Part shown: positions 34,857 through 43,396 of the stretch, piece by piece
Layout of the letters: the number at the start of each line of letters is the position of its first letter
Position numbering within the stretch: position 1 is the stretch's first letter
Origin: Bin87 sp965219925
GTDB taxonomy: Bacteria > Chloroflexota > Dehalococcoidia > Lucifugimonadales > UBA3495
DNA: 64,000 nt
Direction: 5' to 3'
NCBI GenBank assembly: GCA_965219925.1
Contig: OZ244795.1
Location: 2,480,001 to 2,544,000, forward strand
Notes under the pieces: generated by a model
What the model saw: the letters and a program-made list of their open reading frames with translations, nothing else
The model's database searches: none
What the model was told of the DNA's origin: nothing
Made by a program: the position numbers and the translations under genes

Positions 34857-35741
34857 TTAGCTTGCGGCGGCAACTGAATCGTGGGCGTAGCCAGCGTCTC
34901 GCTCCAGCATTTCCGACAGGCCCATGAGCTCAAAGGCATCGGTCAGCGAGCTCATCTCACCAATCAGGTGTTCCGTGGTTCCAAAGGTTTTCAGGTCGGC
35001 CATCACTCTGGCCACGGTGTGCGCGACGGCCATGAAGGCGCTTCCCGGGAAGATCACGATTTTAAACCCGAGCGATTCCAACTCTGATACGGTGAGTAGC
35101 GGAGACTTTCCGGATTCCACGAAGTTGTACAGCAACGGAACACTGGTCCGGGCGACCACGTCGGCTGCTTCTTCCGGCGAACGAATTGCCTCCACGAACA
35201 GCGCGTCGGCGCCGGCCTCCGTAAAGGCGTCGCAACGCCGCATGGTGTCATCCCAACCCGTTACCGCCAGGGCATCCGTACGCACTATGAGGGTGAAGTC
35301 GTCGTCGGTTCGGGCGTCTGCGGCAGCGCGAATTTTCTGCACCATTTCATCGATTGGCACAACCCGCTTATCATCAAGATGGCCGCACCGCTTGGGAAAC
35401 TGCTGGTCTTCGATATGAACCGCTGCCACGCCGGTGCGTTCGTATTCCCTGATAGTCCGCCGAACGTTCATCGTGCCGCCGTAGCCGGTGTCAGCGTCGG
35501 CGATCACCGGCACGCCCACGGTGGCAGCGATCGCGGCTGCGTTGGACATCATTTCCGTAGCTGTGGCCAACGCCAGATCTGGATAACCGATGCGCGCCAC
35601 CGAAGTGCCCGCCCCCGTCATATAAACGGCGGCGAACCCGGTTTTTTCAATGATGGCGGCGGTCAGGCAATCGTAGGCGCCCGGGGCGGTGATGATGCCC
35701 GGGTCTGAAAGCATCTGGCGGAAATGCGTGGTGGCTCGCAT
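34857..35741 (-). CDS. Isocitrate lyase/PEP mutase superfamily enzyme
   Basis: The 294-residue TIM-barrel protein has the superfamily catalytic segment FPKRCGHLDDKRVVP (Cys in the KRCGH motif), metal ligands in IADADTGYGG and a VHIEDQ strand. Relatives include 2,3-dimethylmalate lyase, oxaloacetate decarboxylase and carboxyphosphonoenolpyruvate mutase. The Asp-Thr-Gly-Tyr-Gly pattern fits C-C lyases more than phosphonate enzymes, but the substrate is not fixed. GGAGGAAC precedes the ATG. It follows fabG by about 75 bp. Confidence 0.88.
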   Translation of the reverse strand: MRATTHFRQMLSDPGIITAPGAYDCLTAAIIEKTGFAAVYMTGAGTSVARIGYPDLALATATEMMSNAAAIAATVGVPVIADADTGYGGTMNVRRTIREYERTGVAAVHIEDQQFPKRCGHLDDKRVVPIDEMVQKIRAAADARTDDDFTLIVRTDALAVTGWDDTMRRCDAFTEAGADALFVEAIRSPEEAADVVARTSVPLLYNFVESGKSPLLTVSELESLGFKIVIFPGSAFMAVAHTVARVMADLKTFGTTEHLIGEMSSLTDAFELMGLSEMLERDAGYAHDSVAAAS

Positions 35742-35815
35742 GATAGGTTCCTCCGAATTGAACGTGGACGCAGGGGCGTCCGCTGCACGTCAGAGCGCCC
35801 CGTATGAGAGATCAA

Positions 35816-36580
35816 TCAGGCGATCAGGCCGCCGTCAACGGTAAGTGTCTGCCCGGTCATGTAGCTGGCGCCGGAACTCACGAGATACAGCACTGCGGAT
35901 GCCACGTCGTCTGCAGATCCGAACCGGCCCGCCGGTATGCGACTGAGAATCTGCCCTCGCTGGTCGTCCGTCAAATCTGCGGTCATACCGCCGGAATCGC
36001 TAAATTCGATAAAACCGGGAGCCACCGAGTTGACGGTGATATTCCGGCTGGCGACCTCGCGAGCCACCGCCTTCGCCAATCCGATCTGCCCGGCTTTGGA
36101 AGCCGCGTAGTTGGCTTGTCCGGGATTCCCCGACAATCCAACCACCGAAGAGATATTGACGATCCGCCCGTAGCGTTGCCGCACCATCAAAGGGACGGCG
36201 TGGCGCGTCGGCAGGAAAGTACCCCGGAGATTGACGGTAAGCACCTGGTCCCAGTCTTCGGCGGTCATGCGCATCAGGAGTCTGTCGCGATTCACGCCGG
36301 CGTTGTTCACCAGGATGTCCAGCCGTCCCAGCTGCTCTACCGTTCCTTTGACCACGGCCTCGGCGGCATTTTCATCGGAGACATCGCCCGGTACAGGAAT
36401 TGCCTGACCGCCGGCGTTGCGAATGCCGTCCACGACTGCATCAGCCTCGGCTCCGCTGCTGCGATAATTTATTGCCACGGCAGCGCCGGCTTCGGCCAGG
36501 CGTCGGGCAATCACCGCTCCGATCCCACGAGACGCGCCGGTTACCAGGGCGCTCTGTCCACTCAAGTCGATGGCATACAT
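35816..36580 (-). CDS. fabG: 3-oxoacyl-ACP reductase
   Basis: The 254-residue short-chain dehydrogenase has TGASRGIGAVIARRL for NADP(H), the NNAGVNRD motif and a catalytic Ser...Tyr-x-x-x-Lys (SSVVGLSGNPGQANYAASK). FabG reduces 3-oxoacyl-ACP in fatty-acid elongation. It is 12 bp after plsX in a lipid operon with two MaoC-type dehydratase subunits, which supports a biosynthetic and not degradative role. Confidence 0.9.
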   Translation of the reverse strand: MYAIDLSGQSALVTGASRGIGAVIARRLAEAGAAVAINYRSSGAEADAVVDGIRNAGGQAIPVPGDVSDENAAEAVVKGTVEQLGRLDILVNNAGVNRDRLLMRMTAEDWDQVLTVNLRGTFLPTRHAVPLMVRQRYGRIVNISSVVGLSGNPGQANYAASKAGQIGLAKAVAREVASRNITVNSVAPGFIEFSDSGGMTADLTDDQRGQILSRIPAGRFGSADDVASAVLYLVSSGASYMTGQTLTVDGGLIA

Positions 36581-36592
36581 TGCGATTCCGCC

Positions 36593-37645
36593 TCACTCCC
36601 CGGATTCTAACATGATCGCAATGTCCAACCGCGACAATTCCTGGCGGAACCCGTTTACCAGGCCGATGCGATGGCACAGGAGCCCCGTTTCAATCGCTCC
36701 GGATATCCCCTCGGGCCCGGAGGAACCGTGGCCAATCATGACCAGGCCGTTGACGCCAAAGAGGGGCCCACCCATCGTACGGGGCAAATTGGTGGATTGC
36801 CAGATTGCATCCGTGATACGTGTAACGGCGTCTTCGGGAAACGTTGAAGTTAACTGTCGTTGCAGGAATGGGCGAAATACCGAGCCCAACCCTTCGGCGA
36901 ATTTAATGAGTATGTTGCCGATGAACCCGTCACACACTATTACGTCAGCTTTATCGGTGAAAAAATCCATCCCTTCAACGTTGCCGACAAAGTTGAGATG
37001 GCTCTTTTCCAAAAGGATGTAAGTGTCCTGAACCTGCCGGTTCCCCTTGGCGGCTTCCTCACCGACGCTCAACAACGCCACTCGGGGAGATTCGATGCCC
37101 AGGTAGTGACGCGAGAACGCGACGCCAAGGGCTGCAAAACTCACCATCTGCGGCGGCCGGCAATCCACATTGCTTCCCAGGTCGATCACCGTGGTATTGG
37201 GCGCCAGACCAAGAAAATTGCCACCGATGCAGGGGCGCTCCAATCCCTCCATGAGGCCGAGCGCAAACACCGCCGCCGCCATGGTGGCGCCTGTTGATCC
37301 CACCGAAACCGCCATGTCGGCAGCGCCGGACTGCAGCAAGTGGGTGGTAACCGCAATCGAAGACCGCGGCCGACGCCGCAACGCTGCGACCGGATGCTCA
37401 TCGTCCGAGATTTTCCCTTCCGACGGCGCCACCGCAATGCGATCGGTTCCGGCGCGATTGTTCTTGAGTTCAGAACTGATCTGGTCGGCATCCCCCACGA
37501 ACGTTACGTGTACTTCGGGGTGGGAGTCCAAAGCTGCCAACGCGCCCGGAACGGTTACCGGAGGACCGTGATCTCCACCCATCGCATCCAGGGCGATACG
37601 GATTACTGAACCGGAGTTTGGTGAGGTTTTGTTTAAACTGGTCAT
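36593..37645 (-). CDS. plsX: Phosphate acyltransferase PlsX
   Basis: The 350-residue enzyme makes acyl-phosphate from acyl-ACP for phospholipid synthesis. The start IRIALDAMGGDHGP and the ASGSVGSTGATMAAAV-like substrate loop (here AVSVGSTGATMAAAVF) are diagnostic. The ATG at 37645 overlaps the MaoC stop in an ATGA junction; the extra frame to 37747 is not supported. It links the dehydratase subunits and fabG to membrane lipid formation. Confidence 0.95.
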   Translation of the reverse strand: MTSLNKTSPNSGSVIRIALDAMGGDHGPPVTVPGALAALDSHPEVHVTFVGDADQISSELKNNRAGTDRIAVAPSEGKISDDEHPVAALRRRPRSSIAVTTHLLQSGAADMAVSVGSTGATMAAAVFALGLMEGLERPCIGGNFLGLAPNTTVIDLGSNVDCRPPQMVSFAALGVAFSRHYLGIESPRVALLSVGEEAAKGNRQVQDTYILLEKSHLNFVGNVEGMDFFTDKADVIVCDGFIGNILIKFAEGLGSVFRPFLQRQLTSTFPEDAVTRITDAIWQSTNLPRTMGGPLFGVNGLVMIGHGSSGPEGISGAIETGLLCHRIGLVNGFRQELSRLDIAIMLESGE

Positions 37646-38088
37646 TGCTGAGGAACACCATTTCCTGTCTGACTGAGTATGGATACTGTTGCCGAACCGG
37701 TGATTATTTGTGCCCGGGTATCGGCGTTGACCACCGCCACACCACACTTTACAGCAATGCCGTCCCGGGTAGTGGTGGCGTCGGTGACGGACCCCACGGT
37801 CTCCAGTCTATCCCCGGGATACGCGGCGCCGCGAAAGCGTACTTTCAGGCTGCCGCTCTGGAGCCAATCGGCGCCGTAAGCGGCGGCCATCATCTCGGAC
37901 ACCAAGGCCAGTGTCAACATTCCGTGGGCTATAACGCCGCCGAATTGAGTTGCCGCCGCAAACTCATCGTCGTAATGGATGGGATTGTTGTCACCAGACG
38001 CAACGCGATAGGCATTGATCCCGTCCGACGTAATTGTCCGCGTAACCCGTGGCAGCGCGTCACCGGCGTTGCGGGGATCAGGATTCAT
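37642..38088 (-). CDS. MaoC-type (R)-hydroxyacyl dehydratase subunit (HadB-like)
   Basis: The 148-residue hot-dog protein has the R-hydratase catalytic motif ASGDNNPIHYDDEFA (Asp and His) and a GVIAHGMLTLAL stretch. It overlaps the preceding hot-dog gene by 11 bp (ATG...TGA) and plsX by 4 bp. With its partner it may form a two-subunit 3-hydroxyacyl-ACP dehydratase like mycobacterial HadAB, replacing FabZ; this is an inference from order and motif. Confidence 0.82.
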   Translation of the reverse strand: MNPDPRNAGDALPRVTRTITSDGINAYRVASGDNNPIHYDDEFAAATQFGGVIAHGMLTLALVSEMMAAAYGADWLQSGSLKVRFRGAAYPGDRLETVGSVTDATTTRDGIAVKCGVAVVNADTRAQIITGSATVSILSQTGNGVPQQ

Positions 38089-38500
38089 GACTCGGGTCGC
38101 CGTCAGCAACTTCGGGGGCGGGGAGAAGTACGGTCGTCCGCCCACGCAAAACGATCAGATCCGAGTCCGGATGCTTCGCGACGTAGGTAATGGTTTGGAA
38201 ATTCATCCCGCCCCGTTGCCGGACTGCTTCCACGGTGGCGGTGGCAGCAACCCTGGAGCCCAAGCCGATCGGTTCAAGCGCTTCAACGTCCTGGAGGCTG
38301 TGTATCGTACCGTCCGGCAACAACAACCGCTCCAACAAAACCCCAACGATCCGGGCCGTTAACCATAGTGGCGGCGCAAAACCGGTATCCCTATACACCG
38401 GCAACTCGTCCCCCACCGCTGCGAGGTACTGCCGAACCGAATCGGCGCAAACGTTCCAGACACCCAAATCCAGGGTCGTGGGTTGCGTGAGGCTTGGCAT
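38078..38500 (-). CDS. Hot-dog dehydratase subunit without catalytic motif (HadA-like)
   Basis: The 140-residue protein has a hot-dog fold pattern: an opening helix (VRQYLAAVGDELPVYRD), a central hydrophobic helix near LWLTARIVGVLLERLL and a closing strand RGRTTVLLP. It lacks the Asp-x-x-x-x-His motif found in its partner, which is what one expects of a substrate-binding subunit. It is the first gene of the hadAB-like/plsX/fabG operon. The assignment rests on context and fold pattern. Confidence 0.72.
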   Translation of the reverse strand: MPSLTQPTTLDLGVWNVCADSVRQYLAAVGDELPVYRDTGFAPPLWLTARIVGVLLERLLLPDGTIHSLQDVEALEPIGLGSRVAATATVEAVRQRGGMNFQTITYVAKHPDSDLIVLRGRTTVLLPAPEVADGDPSHES

Positions 38501-38594
38501 TACGTTAGGCGATTAGTTTCCTTTGAGATTGCAGCTAAACTATACACCCGCAAGGAAATCGCCACCAAGCGATGCCGTCTGCTTATTCGAGCCG

Positions 38595-39857
38595 TTACCG
38601 TTCGTCCCGGTGAGCAGACAAGCCGAAGTCCTCAGTGGCCAAGTCCGCCAGGTACTCGCCAATCGCCAGCGACGACGTTGCGCCAGGCGACGGTGCGTTG
38701 AGGACATGCAAAGCGCGCTGGCCTCTGAGGATGTGAAAATCGTCGAGCAATGCTCCCGAGGAAGAAACTGCCTGCGCCCGGACGCCACTTCCGCCGGTTT
38801 CCAGATCGTCCGGTTGAATCTCCGGAATCAGTTTCCGCAGGTCGTTTACGAAAACCGATTTTCGATACGACCGGTGCATTTCCTTCATGCCGGTGCGCCA
38901 GTGGCGGGCGGTCATCTTCCAGAAACCCGGAAATCCCAACGCACCCATGGTCTCCCCAACGTTGACGTCGCTTTTGCGGTAGCCCTCCCGGGCCCAAGCC
39001 AGTACCGCGTTGGGTCCGGCTTCCACGTAGCCGTGGATATTTCGAGTGTAATGCACGCCCAGGAACGGGAACCTCGGGTCCGGCACCGGATAGATCAGGC
39101 CTTTCACCAGGTCGTGGCTGTCTTCGACCAGTTTGTAATACTCTCCGCGGAAAGGAATGATCCGGACGTCGGTTGTTTCACCCATCATGCGCGCCAGCCG
39201 GTCGGCGTACAACCCGCCGCAATTGATGACATGCCTGGCTTGCACGGACCCGCGAGGTGTTTCCAGCGCACTGCCGCCACTGGATTCGCGAATTGCGGTC
39301 ACCGGCGCGTCAGTGAAAATATCGCCGCCGGCAATCTGGGTCTTGCCGGCGTAAGCGTTCGCCACCTGCACATAGTCGATGATCCCGGTGTGAGGCGCCC
39401 AAAGCGCCCGCACTCCGGTGGTGTGCGGCTCGATTTCCGCCAGTCGGTCCGGGCCAATAATCTCGAGGTCGGGGACGCCGTTAGCCACGCCACGCTCAAA
39501 GAGGTCATCCAACCGACCCAACTCTGATTCATGAGTGGCGACGATAACCTTCCCACACTCTTCATATTCGATCTCATTTTCATTGCAGAAATCAATCAGG
39601 CGGTCTTTGCCTCCCACGCAAAACCGGGACTTCCAAGAACCTGGGCGATAATAGATCCCAGAGTGAATCACCCCGCTATTGTGCCCGGTCTGATGCCGGG
39701 CCAGGGTGATTTCTTTTTCAATGACCGCAACGTTCAGCTCCGGGAACCGTTGCAGCAGTTGCATGGCGGTGGACAGCCCAATGATCCCCCCACCTACAAT
39801 GGCCACATCATAGACTCGGGATTCCACCGAGCCGGAATCGTTGGCAACAAAAGCCAT
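38595..39857 (-). CDS. lhgO: L-2-hydroxyglutarate oxidase (FAD-dependent DAO family)
   Basis: The 420-residue flavoprotein has the FAD-binding VAIVGGGIIGLSTAMQLL motif and the diagnostic HQTGHNSGVIHSGIYYRPGSWK segment of LhgO/YgaF. It oxidises L-2-hydroxyglutarate to 2-oxoglutarate and passes electrons to the quinone pool or oxygen. The ATG at 39857 follows GGAGGA; a longer upstream frame runs into the palindromic element at 39987. It ends 95 bp before the lipid operon. Confidence 0.93.
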   Translation of the reverse strand: MAFVANDSGSVESRVYDVAIVGGGIIGLSTAMQLLQRFPELNVAVIEKEITLARHQTGHNSGVIHSGIYYRPGSWKSRFCVGGKDRLIDFCNENEIEYEECGKVIVATHESELGRLDDLFERGVANGVPDLEIIGPDRLAEIEPHTTGVRALWAPHTGIIDYVQVANAYAGKTQIAGGDIFTDAPVTAIRESSGGSALETPRGSVQARHVINCGGLYADRLARMMGETTDVRIIPFRGEYYKLVEDSHDLVKGLIYPVPDPRFPFLGVHYTRNIHGYVEAGPNAVLAWAREGYRKSDVNVGETMGALGFPGFWKMTARHWRTGMKEMHRSYRKSVFVNDLRKLIPEIQPDDLETGGSGVRAQAVSSSGALLDDFHILRGQRALHVLNAPSPGATSSLAIGEYLADLATEDFGLSAHRDER

Positions 39858-39986
39858 GTCTATTCCTCCGTCGTAAATCGCGAACTCTGCCGACAGGTTC
39901 CTGCGCCGAGTTTGGCAAATCTCAGCGTCCGGCGCAACCGTTGGCACGCAATAGGTCGGTCTGAGGTGGTCAAGCACCGTCCCAAA

Positions 39987-40163
39987 CTCACGCGTACCCA
40001 GGTTGTCAAAACAAACTGTCCTACTGTCATTGCGAGGAGCCCAGCGACGTGGCAATCTCGTTGAAGTCAAACACGCGTCGGCAAACCACCATTGCTACGG
40101 CGACGAGATTGCCAACCCCCGCATCGAGTACAGGGTCGCAATGACAAAGTGGGCACGCGTGAG
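39987..40163. mobile_element. Palindromic MITE-like element, CTCACGCG type (copy 8)
   Basis: Arms CTCACGCGTACCCAGGTT and AAAGTGGGCACGCGTGAG surround the common core. No clear 10-bp flanking duplication is left, suggesting an older or recombined insertion. It occupies half of the 357-bp gap between lhgO and the first PrpD-like gene; no other element was recognised there. Confidence 0.7.
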
Positions 40164-40214
40164 AGAACCGCTGCCGTTGCGCCCGGCCTTCCCCGTGGTT
40201 ATCCTTGACGCGTT

Positions 40215-41531
40215 ATGGCAGACTCAAACCCAGGAACATTGAACTCCCTCGCCAAGTTCGCCAGCGATGCAGTTGACGGCAGCACACCCGTACCACACGC
40301 AGTTGCCGAGCAATGCCGCAACGTCATGCTTAACGCGGCGGCGGTGGCCCTCGCCGGGGCGGCACATCCGGATGGTGTGGCGTTAAGCCGATTCGCCAGG
40401 TCTATGGGCGGCAACGGACGATGTACGATTATCGGGATGGGTCTGCGAACATCCCCGGTTTACGCCGCGCTGGTTAACGGTACGTTGGTGCGCCTGTTGG
40501 ATTTCGACGACCATGCCCTCAACGCCACCAGCCATCCGACTGCTGCCGTATTCCCGGCGGTAATGGCTCTCGGAGAAATGTACGGCGCCAGCGGCGCGAG
40601 GGTCTTGTCGGCGTTCGCCGCTGGCGCCGAGATAGTCGCGCGATTGTCCGCGGTCCACGGATTTTCGTCTGCGGGCACGGTGGGCGCAACGGCGGCCTGC
40701 GGGGCGCTGCTCGGCCTGACCGAAGACCAACTGGGCAATGCGTTGGGTATCGCTGTGGGTTCGGCGCGGGCTAACATCGGCTACAACTCCGCCGGCGCCA
40801 GCGCCCTGCTGGACGGCGGGCTGGATGCCATGAATGGCGTGATGGCGGCTCTGATCGCATCGGAAGGTGTTGTCGCCGCGCCGGTGGGCGAATCGCTGGA
40901 GTCGTTGCAATTAGCCGGGGCCCTGGATGATCTTGGGCGTGCCTGGCAACTCACCCACGGCGGTATTTCGATCCACGCTTATCCGTGCCATCCGGCCAGC
41001 CATACCACCATCGACGCTGCCCTCGGGATAATTCAGATGAACCGCTTGAATCCCGCCGACATCAGTAACGTACACGTCGGCATAACGGCAGACGCGATGG
41101 CTTTACTACCTACGGCGCTCCCAGCAGACGGGTGGCAGGCTCGTAGTTGTCTGGGGTTCATAACCGCCGCGACTTTGCGCCACGGCGCTCCGCTTATCAA
41201 CTTCTTCTCGGACGTTGCCGTACGCGACGAGGGCGTGCGGGCAATGATGGAACGGATTTCCGTTGAAGCCTCTGTTCCCGAATCGCCATTATCCAGGTAT
41301 CCGGCTGAGCTGCAGGTAACACTGCATGACGGACGCGTATTGCGCCATCGCGTCGACCACGCCCGCGGCACGCCCGCCATGCCCATGGATGCAGAGGAAC
41401 TGGAAGCCAAGTTTCTATATTGCACCAGGTATATCCTCCCGCAAGACCACATTGAGGAAGCGATAACCAGCTTCCGCAACATCGATCAGATTGAAAACGT
41501 TACGGGCATGGTTTCGGTACTGGGAGGATGA
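40215..41531 (+). CDS. MmgE/PrpD family protein (first copy)
   Basis: The 438-residue protein belongs to the 2-methylcitrate dehydratase/cis-aconitate decarboxylase superfamily. Characteristic features are RLLDFDDHALNATSHPTAA near residue 95 with the conserved Asp-Asp-His...His-Pro, and the C-terminal beta domain. PrpD relatives dehydrate 2-methylcitrate, but prpB/prpC partners are missing, so the reaction is unassigned. It precedes a quinone oxidoreductase on the same strand. Confidence 0.88.
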   Translation: MADSNPGTLNSLAKFASDAVDGSTPVPHAVAEQCRNVMLNAAAVALAGAAHPDGVALSRFARSMGGNGRCTIIGMGLRTSPVYAALVNGTLVRLLDFDDHALNATSHPTAAVFPAVMALGEMYGASGARVLSAFAAGAEIVARLSAVHGFSSAGTVGATAACGALLGLTEDQLGNALGIAVGSARANIGYNSAGASALLDGGLDAMNGVMAALIASEGVVAAPVGESLESLQLAGALDDLGRAWQLTHGGISIHAYPCHPASHTTIDAALGIIQMNRLNPADISNVHVGITADAMALLPTALPADGWQARSCLGFITAATLRHGAPLINFFSDVAVRDEGVRAMMERISVEASVPESPLSRYPAELQVTLHDGRVLRHRVDHARGTPAMPMDAEELEAKFLYCTRYILPQDHIEEAITSFRNIDQIENVTGMVSVLGG

Positions 41532-41594
41532 TAATCAGCCGGCGCTCCCGGCTGTTGGTCTCCACGGTTCAAGAATGCACTGAGAGGTGAAATT

Positions 41595-42563
41595 ATGAAA
41601 GGAATCCGCGCCTATGAGATCGGGGGCCCGGAGGTTCTGAAATTCGAGGATATCCCTGAACCAGCGCCCGCGCATGGCCAGGCGGTCGTAGCCATACAAA
41701 ACATCGGAGTGAACTACACCGATGTATCTAGCCGCAAGGGCACCAACCCACCGGCTGCCTTTCCGTGGACTCCCGGCCGCGAGGCATCGGGAGTGGTGAT
41801 GGCAGTGGGAGAAGGTGTGGATGAAGTTGCGGTTGGCGACCGCGTCGCGTATGCGATGCACACCGGTTCCTACGCCGAGCAGCAGGCAGTGCCCTCGTGG
41901 CTGCTGGTTAGAATCCCCGACGATATGGACTTTGCCGCCGGCGCCGCTACCCTGCTGCAGGGCATGACGGCCCACTTCCTCGTGCATGATGTTGTTCCCC
42001 TGCACGAAGGAGACCGCGCGCTGGTGCATGCCGGCGCGGGAGGTATGGGTTTGCTGCTGATCCAAATGTTGAAGCGAATCGGCCTGGAAGTATTCACGAC
42101 GGTCTCAACCGGCGAAAAAGCTGAACTGGCTCGCGGAGCCGGCGCCGACACAGTGATCCTGTACACGCAGCAGGATTTTGAAACCGAGGTGAGGCGGATG
42201 ACTGATGACGCCGGCGTGAAGGTTGTTTACGACGCGGTCGGCCAAACCACCTTTGAGAAAGGATTGCGCATCCTGGGACGGCGGGGCTGCATGTGCCTGT
42301 ACGGACAGGCCAGCGGCCCGGTGGGCCCGGTAGACTCGTCGGCCCTGCGGAATGGAAGTTTGTACCTGACCCGGCCATCTCTTGGCGATTACACGGCAAC
42401 GCGCATTGAGCTTTTGCGGCGGGCGGAAGACTGTCTCGCATGGGTCCAATCTGGCGAAATCAGGCTGAACATCAGCCTCAACCTACCGTTGTCCGAAGCC
42501 AGCGAAGCGCACCGAAGACTGGAAGGCCGCGAAACTACCGGGAAGATCCTGCTAACGCCTTGA
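41595..42563 (+). CDS. NADPH:quinone oxidoreductase (zinc-independent MDR)
   Basis: The 322-residue medium-chain reductase has the GVNYTDVSSRKG substrate entrance motif, a GREASGVV strand, and the NADPH-binding VHAGAGGMGLLLIQM loop, all typical of QOR/zeta-crystallin relatives without a catalytic zinc site. It probably reduces quinones or alpha,beta-unsaturated carbonyls. GAGAGGTG lies before the ATG. It is 63 bp after the PrpD-like gene; the pair may handle one substrate, which is speculative. Confidence 0.9.
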   Translation: MKGIRAYEIGGPEVLKFEDIPEPAPAHGQAVVAIQNIGVNYTDVSSRKGTNPPAAFPWTPGREASGVVMAVGEGVDEVAVGDRVAYAMHTGSYAEQQAVPSWLLVRIPDDMDFAAGAATLLQGMTAHFLVHDVVPLHEGDRALVHAGAGGMGLLLIQMLKRIGLEVFTTVSTGEKAELARGAGADTVILYTQQDFETEVRRMTDDAGVKVVYDAVGQTTFEKGLRILGRRGCMCLYGQASGPVGPVDSSALRNGSLYLTRPSLGDYTATRIELLRRAEDCLAWVQSGEIRLNISLNLPLSEASEAHRRLEGRETTGKILLTP

Positions 42564-42695
42564 CCGAAGCCTATGGCGACCTCCCCAAACTACGTCCACA
42601 ACACAACCGTACAATCACGCCCTTTCGATTAACTGGTCGGAAGTTGCCGGCCGCGTCTGTCATTGCCAAGAGCGTCAGCGGGTGCCCGTGAGGCA

Positions 42696-42817
42696 CAGGG
42701 CCTTTTCAAAGTCCTCCGACCTCCGCTCATGGTGAGATTGTCGAACCATCGTCGGCCGTCCTTCGACAGGCTCAGTACGAGCGGGTGGTTAATTTCCGCA
42801 ACTTTGAAAAGGCCCTG
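42696..42817. mobile_element. CAGGG-type palindromic element (copy 11)
   Basis: CAGGGCCTTTTCAAAGT (42696-42712) and ACTTTGAAAAGGCCCTG (42801-42817) are perfect 17-bp inverted repeats. The inside carries CTCATGGTGAG..TGTCGAACCA and TTCGACAGGCTCAGTA segments, also found within copies at 20.8, 52.5 and 52.8 kb. Flanks CGTGAGGCA and CGTGACACA match at 7 of 9 positions. A decayed TGTCATTGCCAAGAGCG core start lies just upstream. Confidence 0.75.
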
Positions 42818-42828
42818 CGTGACACAGC

Positions 42829-42983
42829 CAGGGCCTTTCGGTGTTACAAGAAATCCCCTCTCCCTTGATGGGAGAGGGTTAGGGTGAGGGTGAAGGTGTG
42901 AGATAGGGAACTATCCTGCGGCAGGCTATACCCCTCACCCCAGCCCTCTCCCACAAGGGGAGAGGGAGAATCGAAAGGCCCTG
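42829..42983. mobile_element. CAGGG-type palindromic element with CCCTCTCCC core (copy 12)
   Basis: CAGGGCCTTTCG (42829-42840) and CGAAAGGCCCTG (42972-42983) form outer repeats around an inner CCCCTCTCCCTT / AAGGGGAGAGGG pair. The core differs from the TGTCATTGCGAG core, showing the arms can carry other cargo. Flanking CGTGACACAGC (42818-42828) and CGTGACGCAGC (42984-42994) match at 10 of 11. It lies directly downstream of copy 11. Confidence 0.75.
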
Positions 42984-43002
42984 CGTGACGCAGCCTTTGT
43001 CG

Positions 43003-43032
43003 TTGACACTCCCCGGGAGACCCTCATATACT
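43003..43032 (+). promoter_or_regulatory. Promoter of the trp T-box transcript
   Basis: TTGACA (43003-43008) and TATACT (43027-43032) are 18 bases apart, immediately before the T-box leader. The predicted start is near 43039. Confidence 0.75.
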
Positions 43033-43039
43033 GAACGTT

Positions 43040-43345
43040 CAAAATCTGAATTACACAAAAGCTGGGATGGGGAATAGTAAACGTCCAGCGTGGCACAGAG
43101 AGCCGGGTAAGGTGCGAGCCGGCGCCAGGCGCAGACGTTGAATGGGCCCCGGAGCCGCCTGCCGAAACTGATAGTAGGCCAGGACGTTTGGGCCGCGTTA
43201 GATGCCCTCAGCGCGAGGTAGGGCGCACCAGGGTGAAGAATCACCTCGACTGCTGAATGAGACGTCGCCAGGTTGATGGCCCAAACGCCGGCGGCAAACA
43301 GGGTGGCACCACGGCCCAACAGCCCGTCCCTAGAGGACGGGCTTC
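43040..43345 (+). promoter_or_regulatory. Tryptophan T-box riboswitch
   Basis: The leader has Stem I distal motifs (CAGAGAGCCGGG...GGTGCGAGCCGG at 43096-43122), a specifier loop on the 3' side reading GAATGGG between GACGTT and CCCC with UGG (Trp) at 43143-43145, and the T-box AGGGTGGCACCACGG at 43300-43314. The UGGC bulge fits a tRNA with a G discriminator base, as in bacterial tRNA-Trp. Uncharged tRNA-Trp would stabilise the antiterminator and allow trpE expression. Confidence 0.92.
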
Positions 43346-43350
43346 TTTAT
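43322..43350 (+). terminator. T-box-controlled terminator before trpE
   Basis: GCCCGTCC (43322-43329) and GGACGGGC (43335-43342) make a perfect 8-bp stem with a five-base loop, followed by TTCTTTAT. It is the terminator that competes with the T-box antiterminator. Confidence 0.88.
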
Positions 43351-43396
43351 ATTATCTTTATCCACACCAACCACATGGCAAGCAACGACTGGAATT

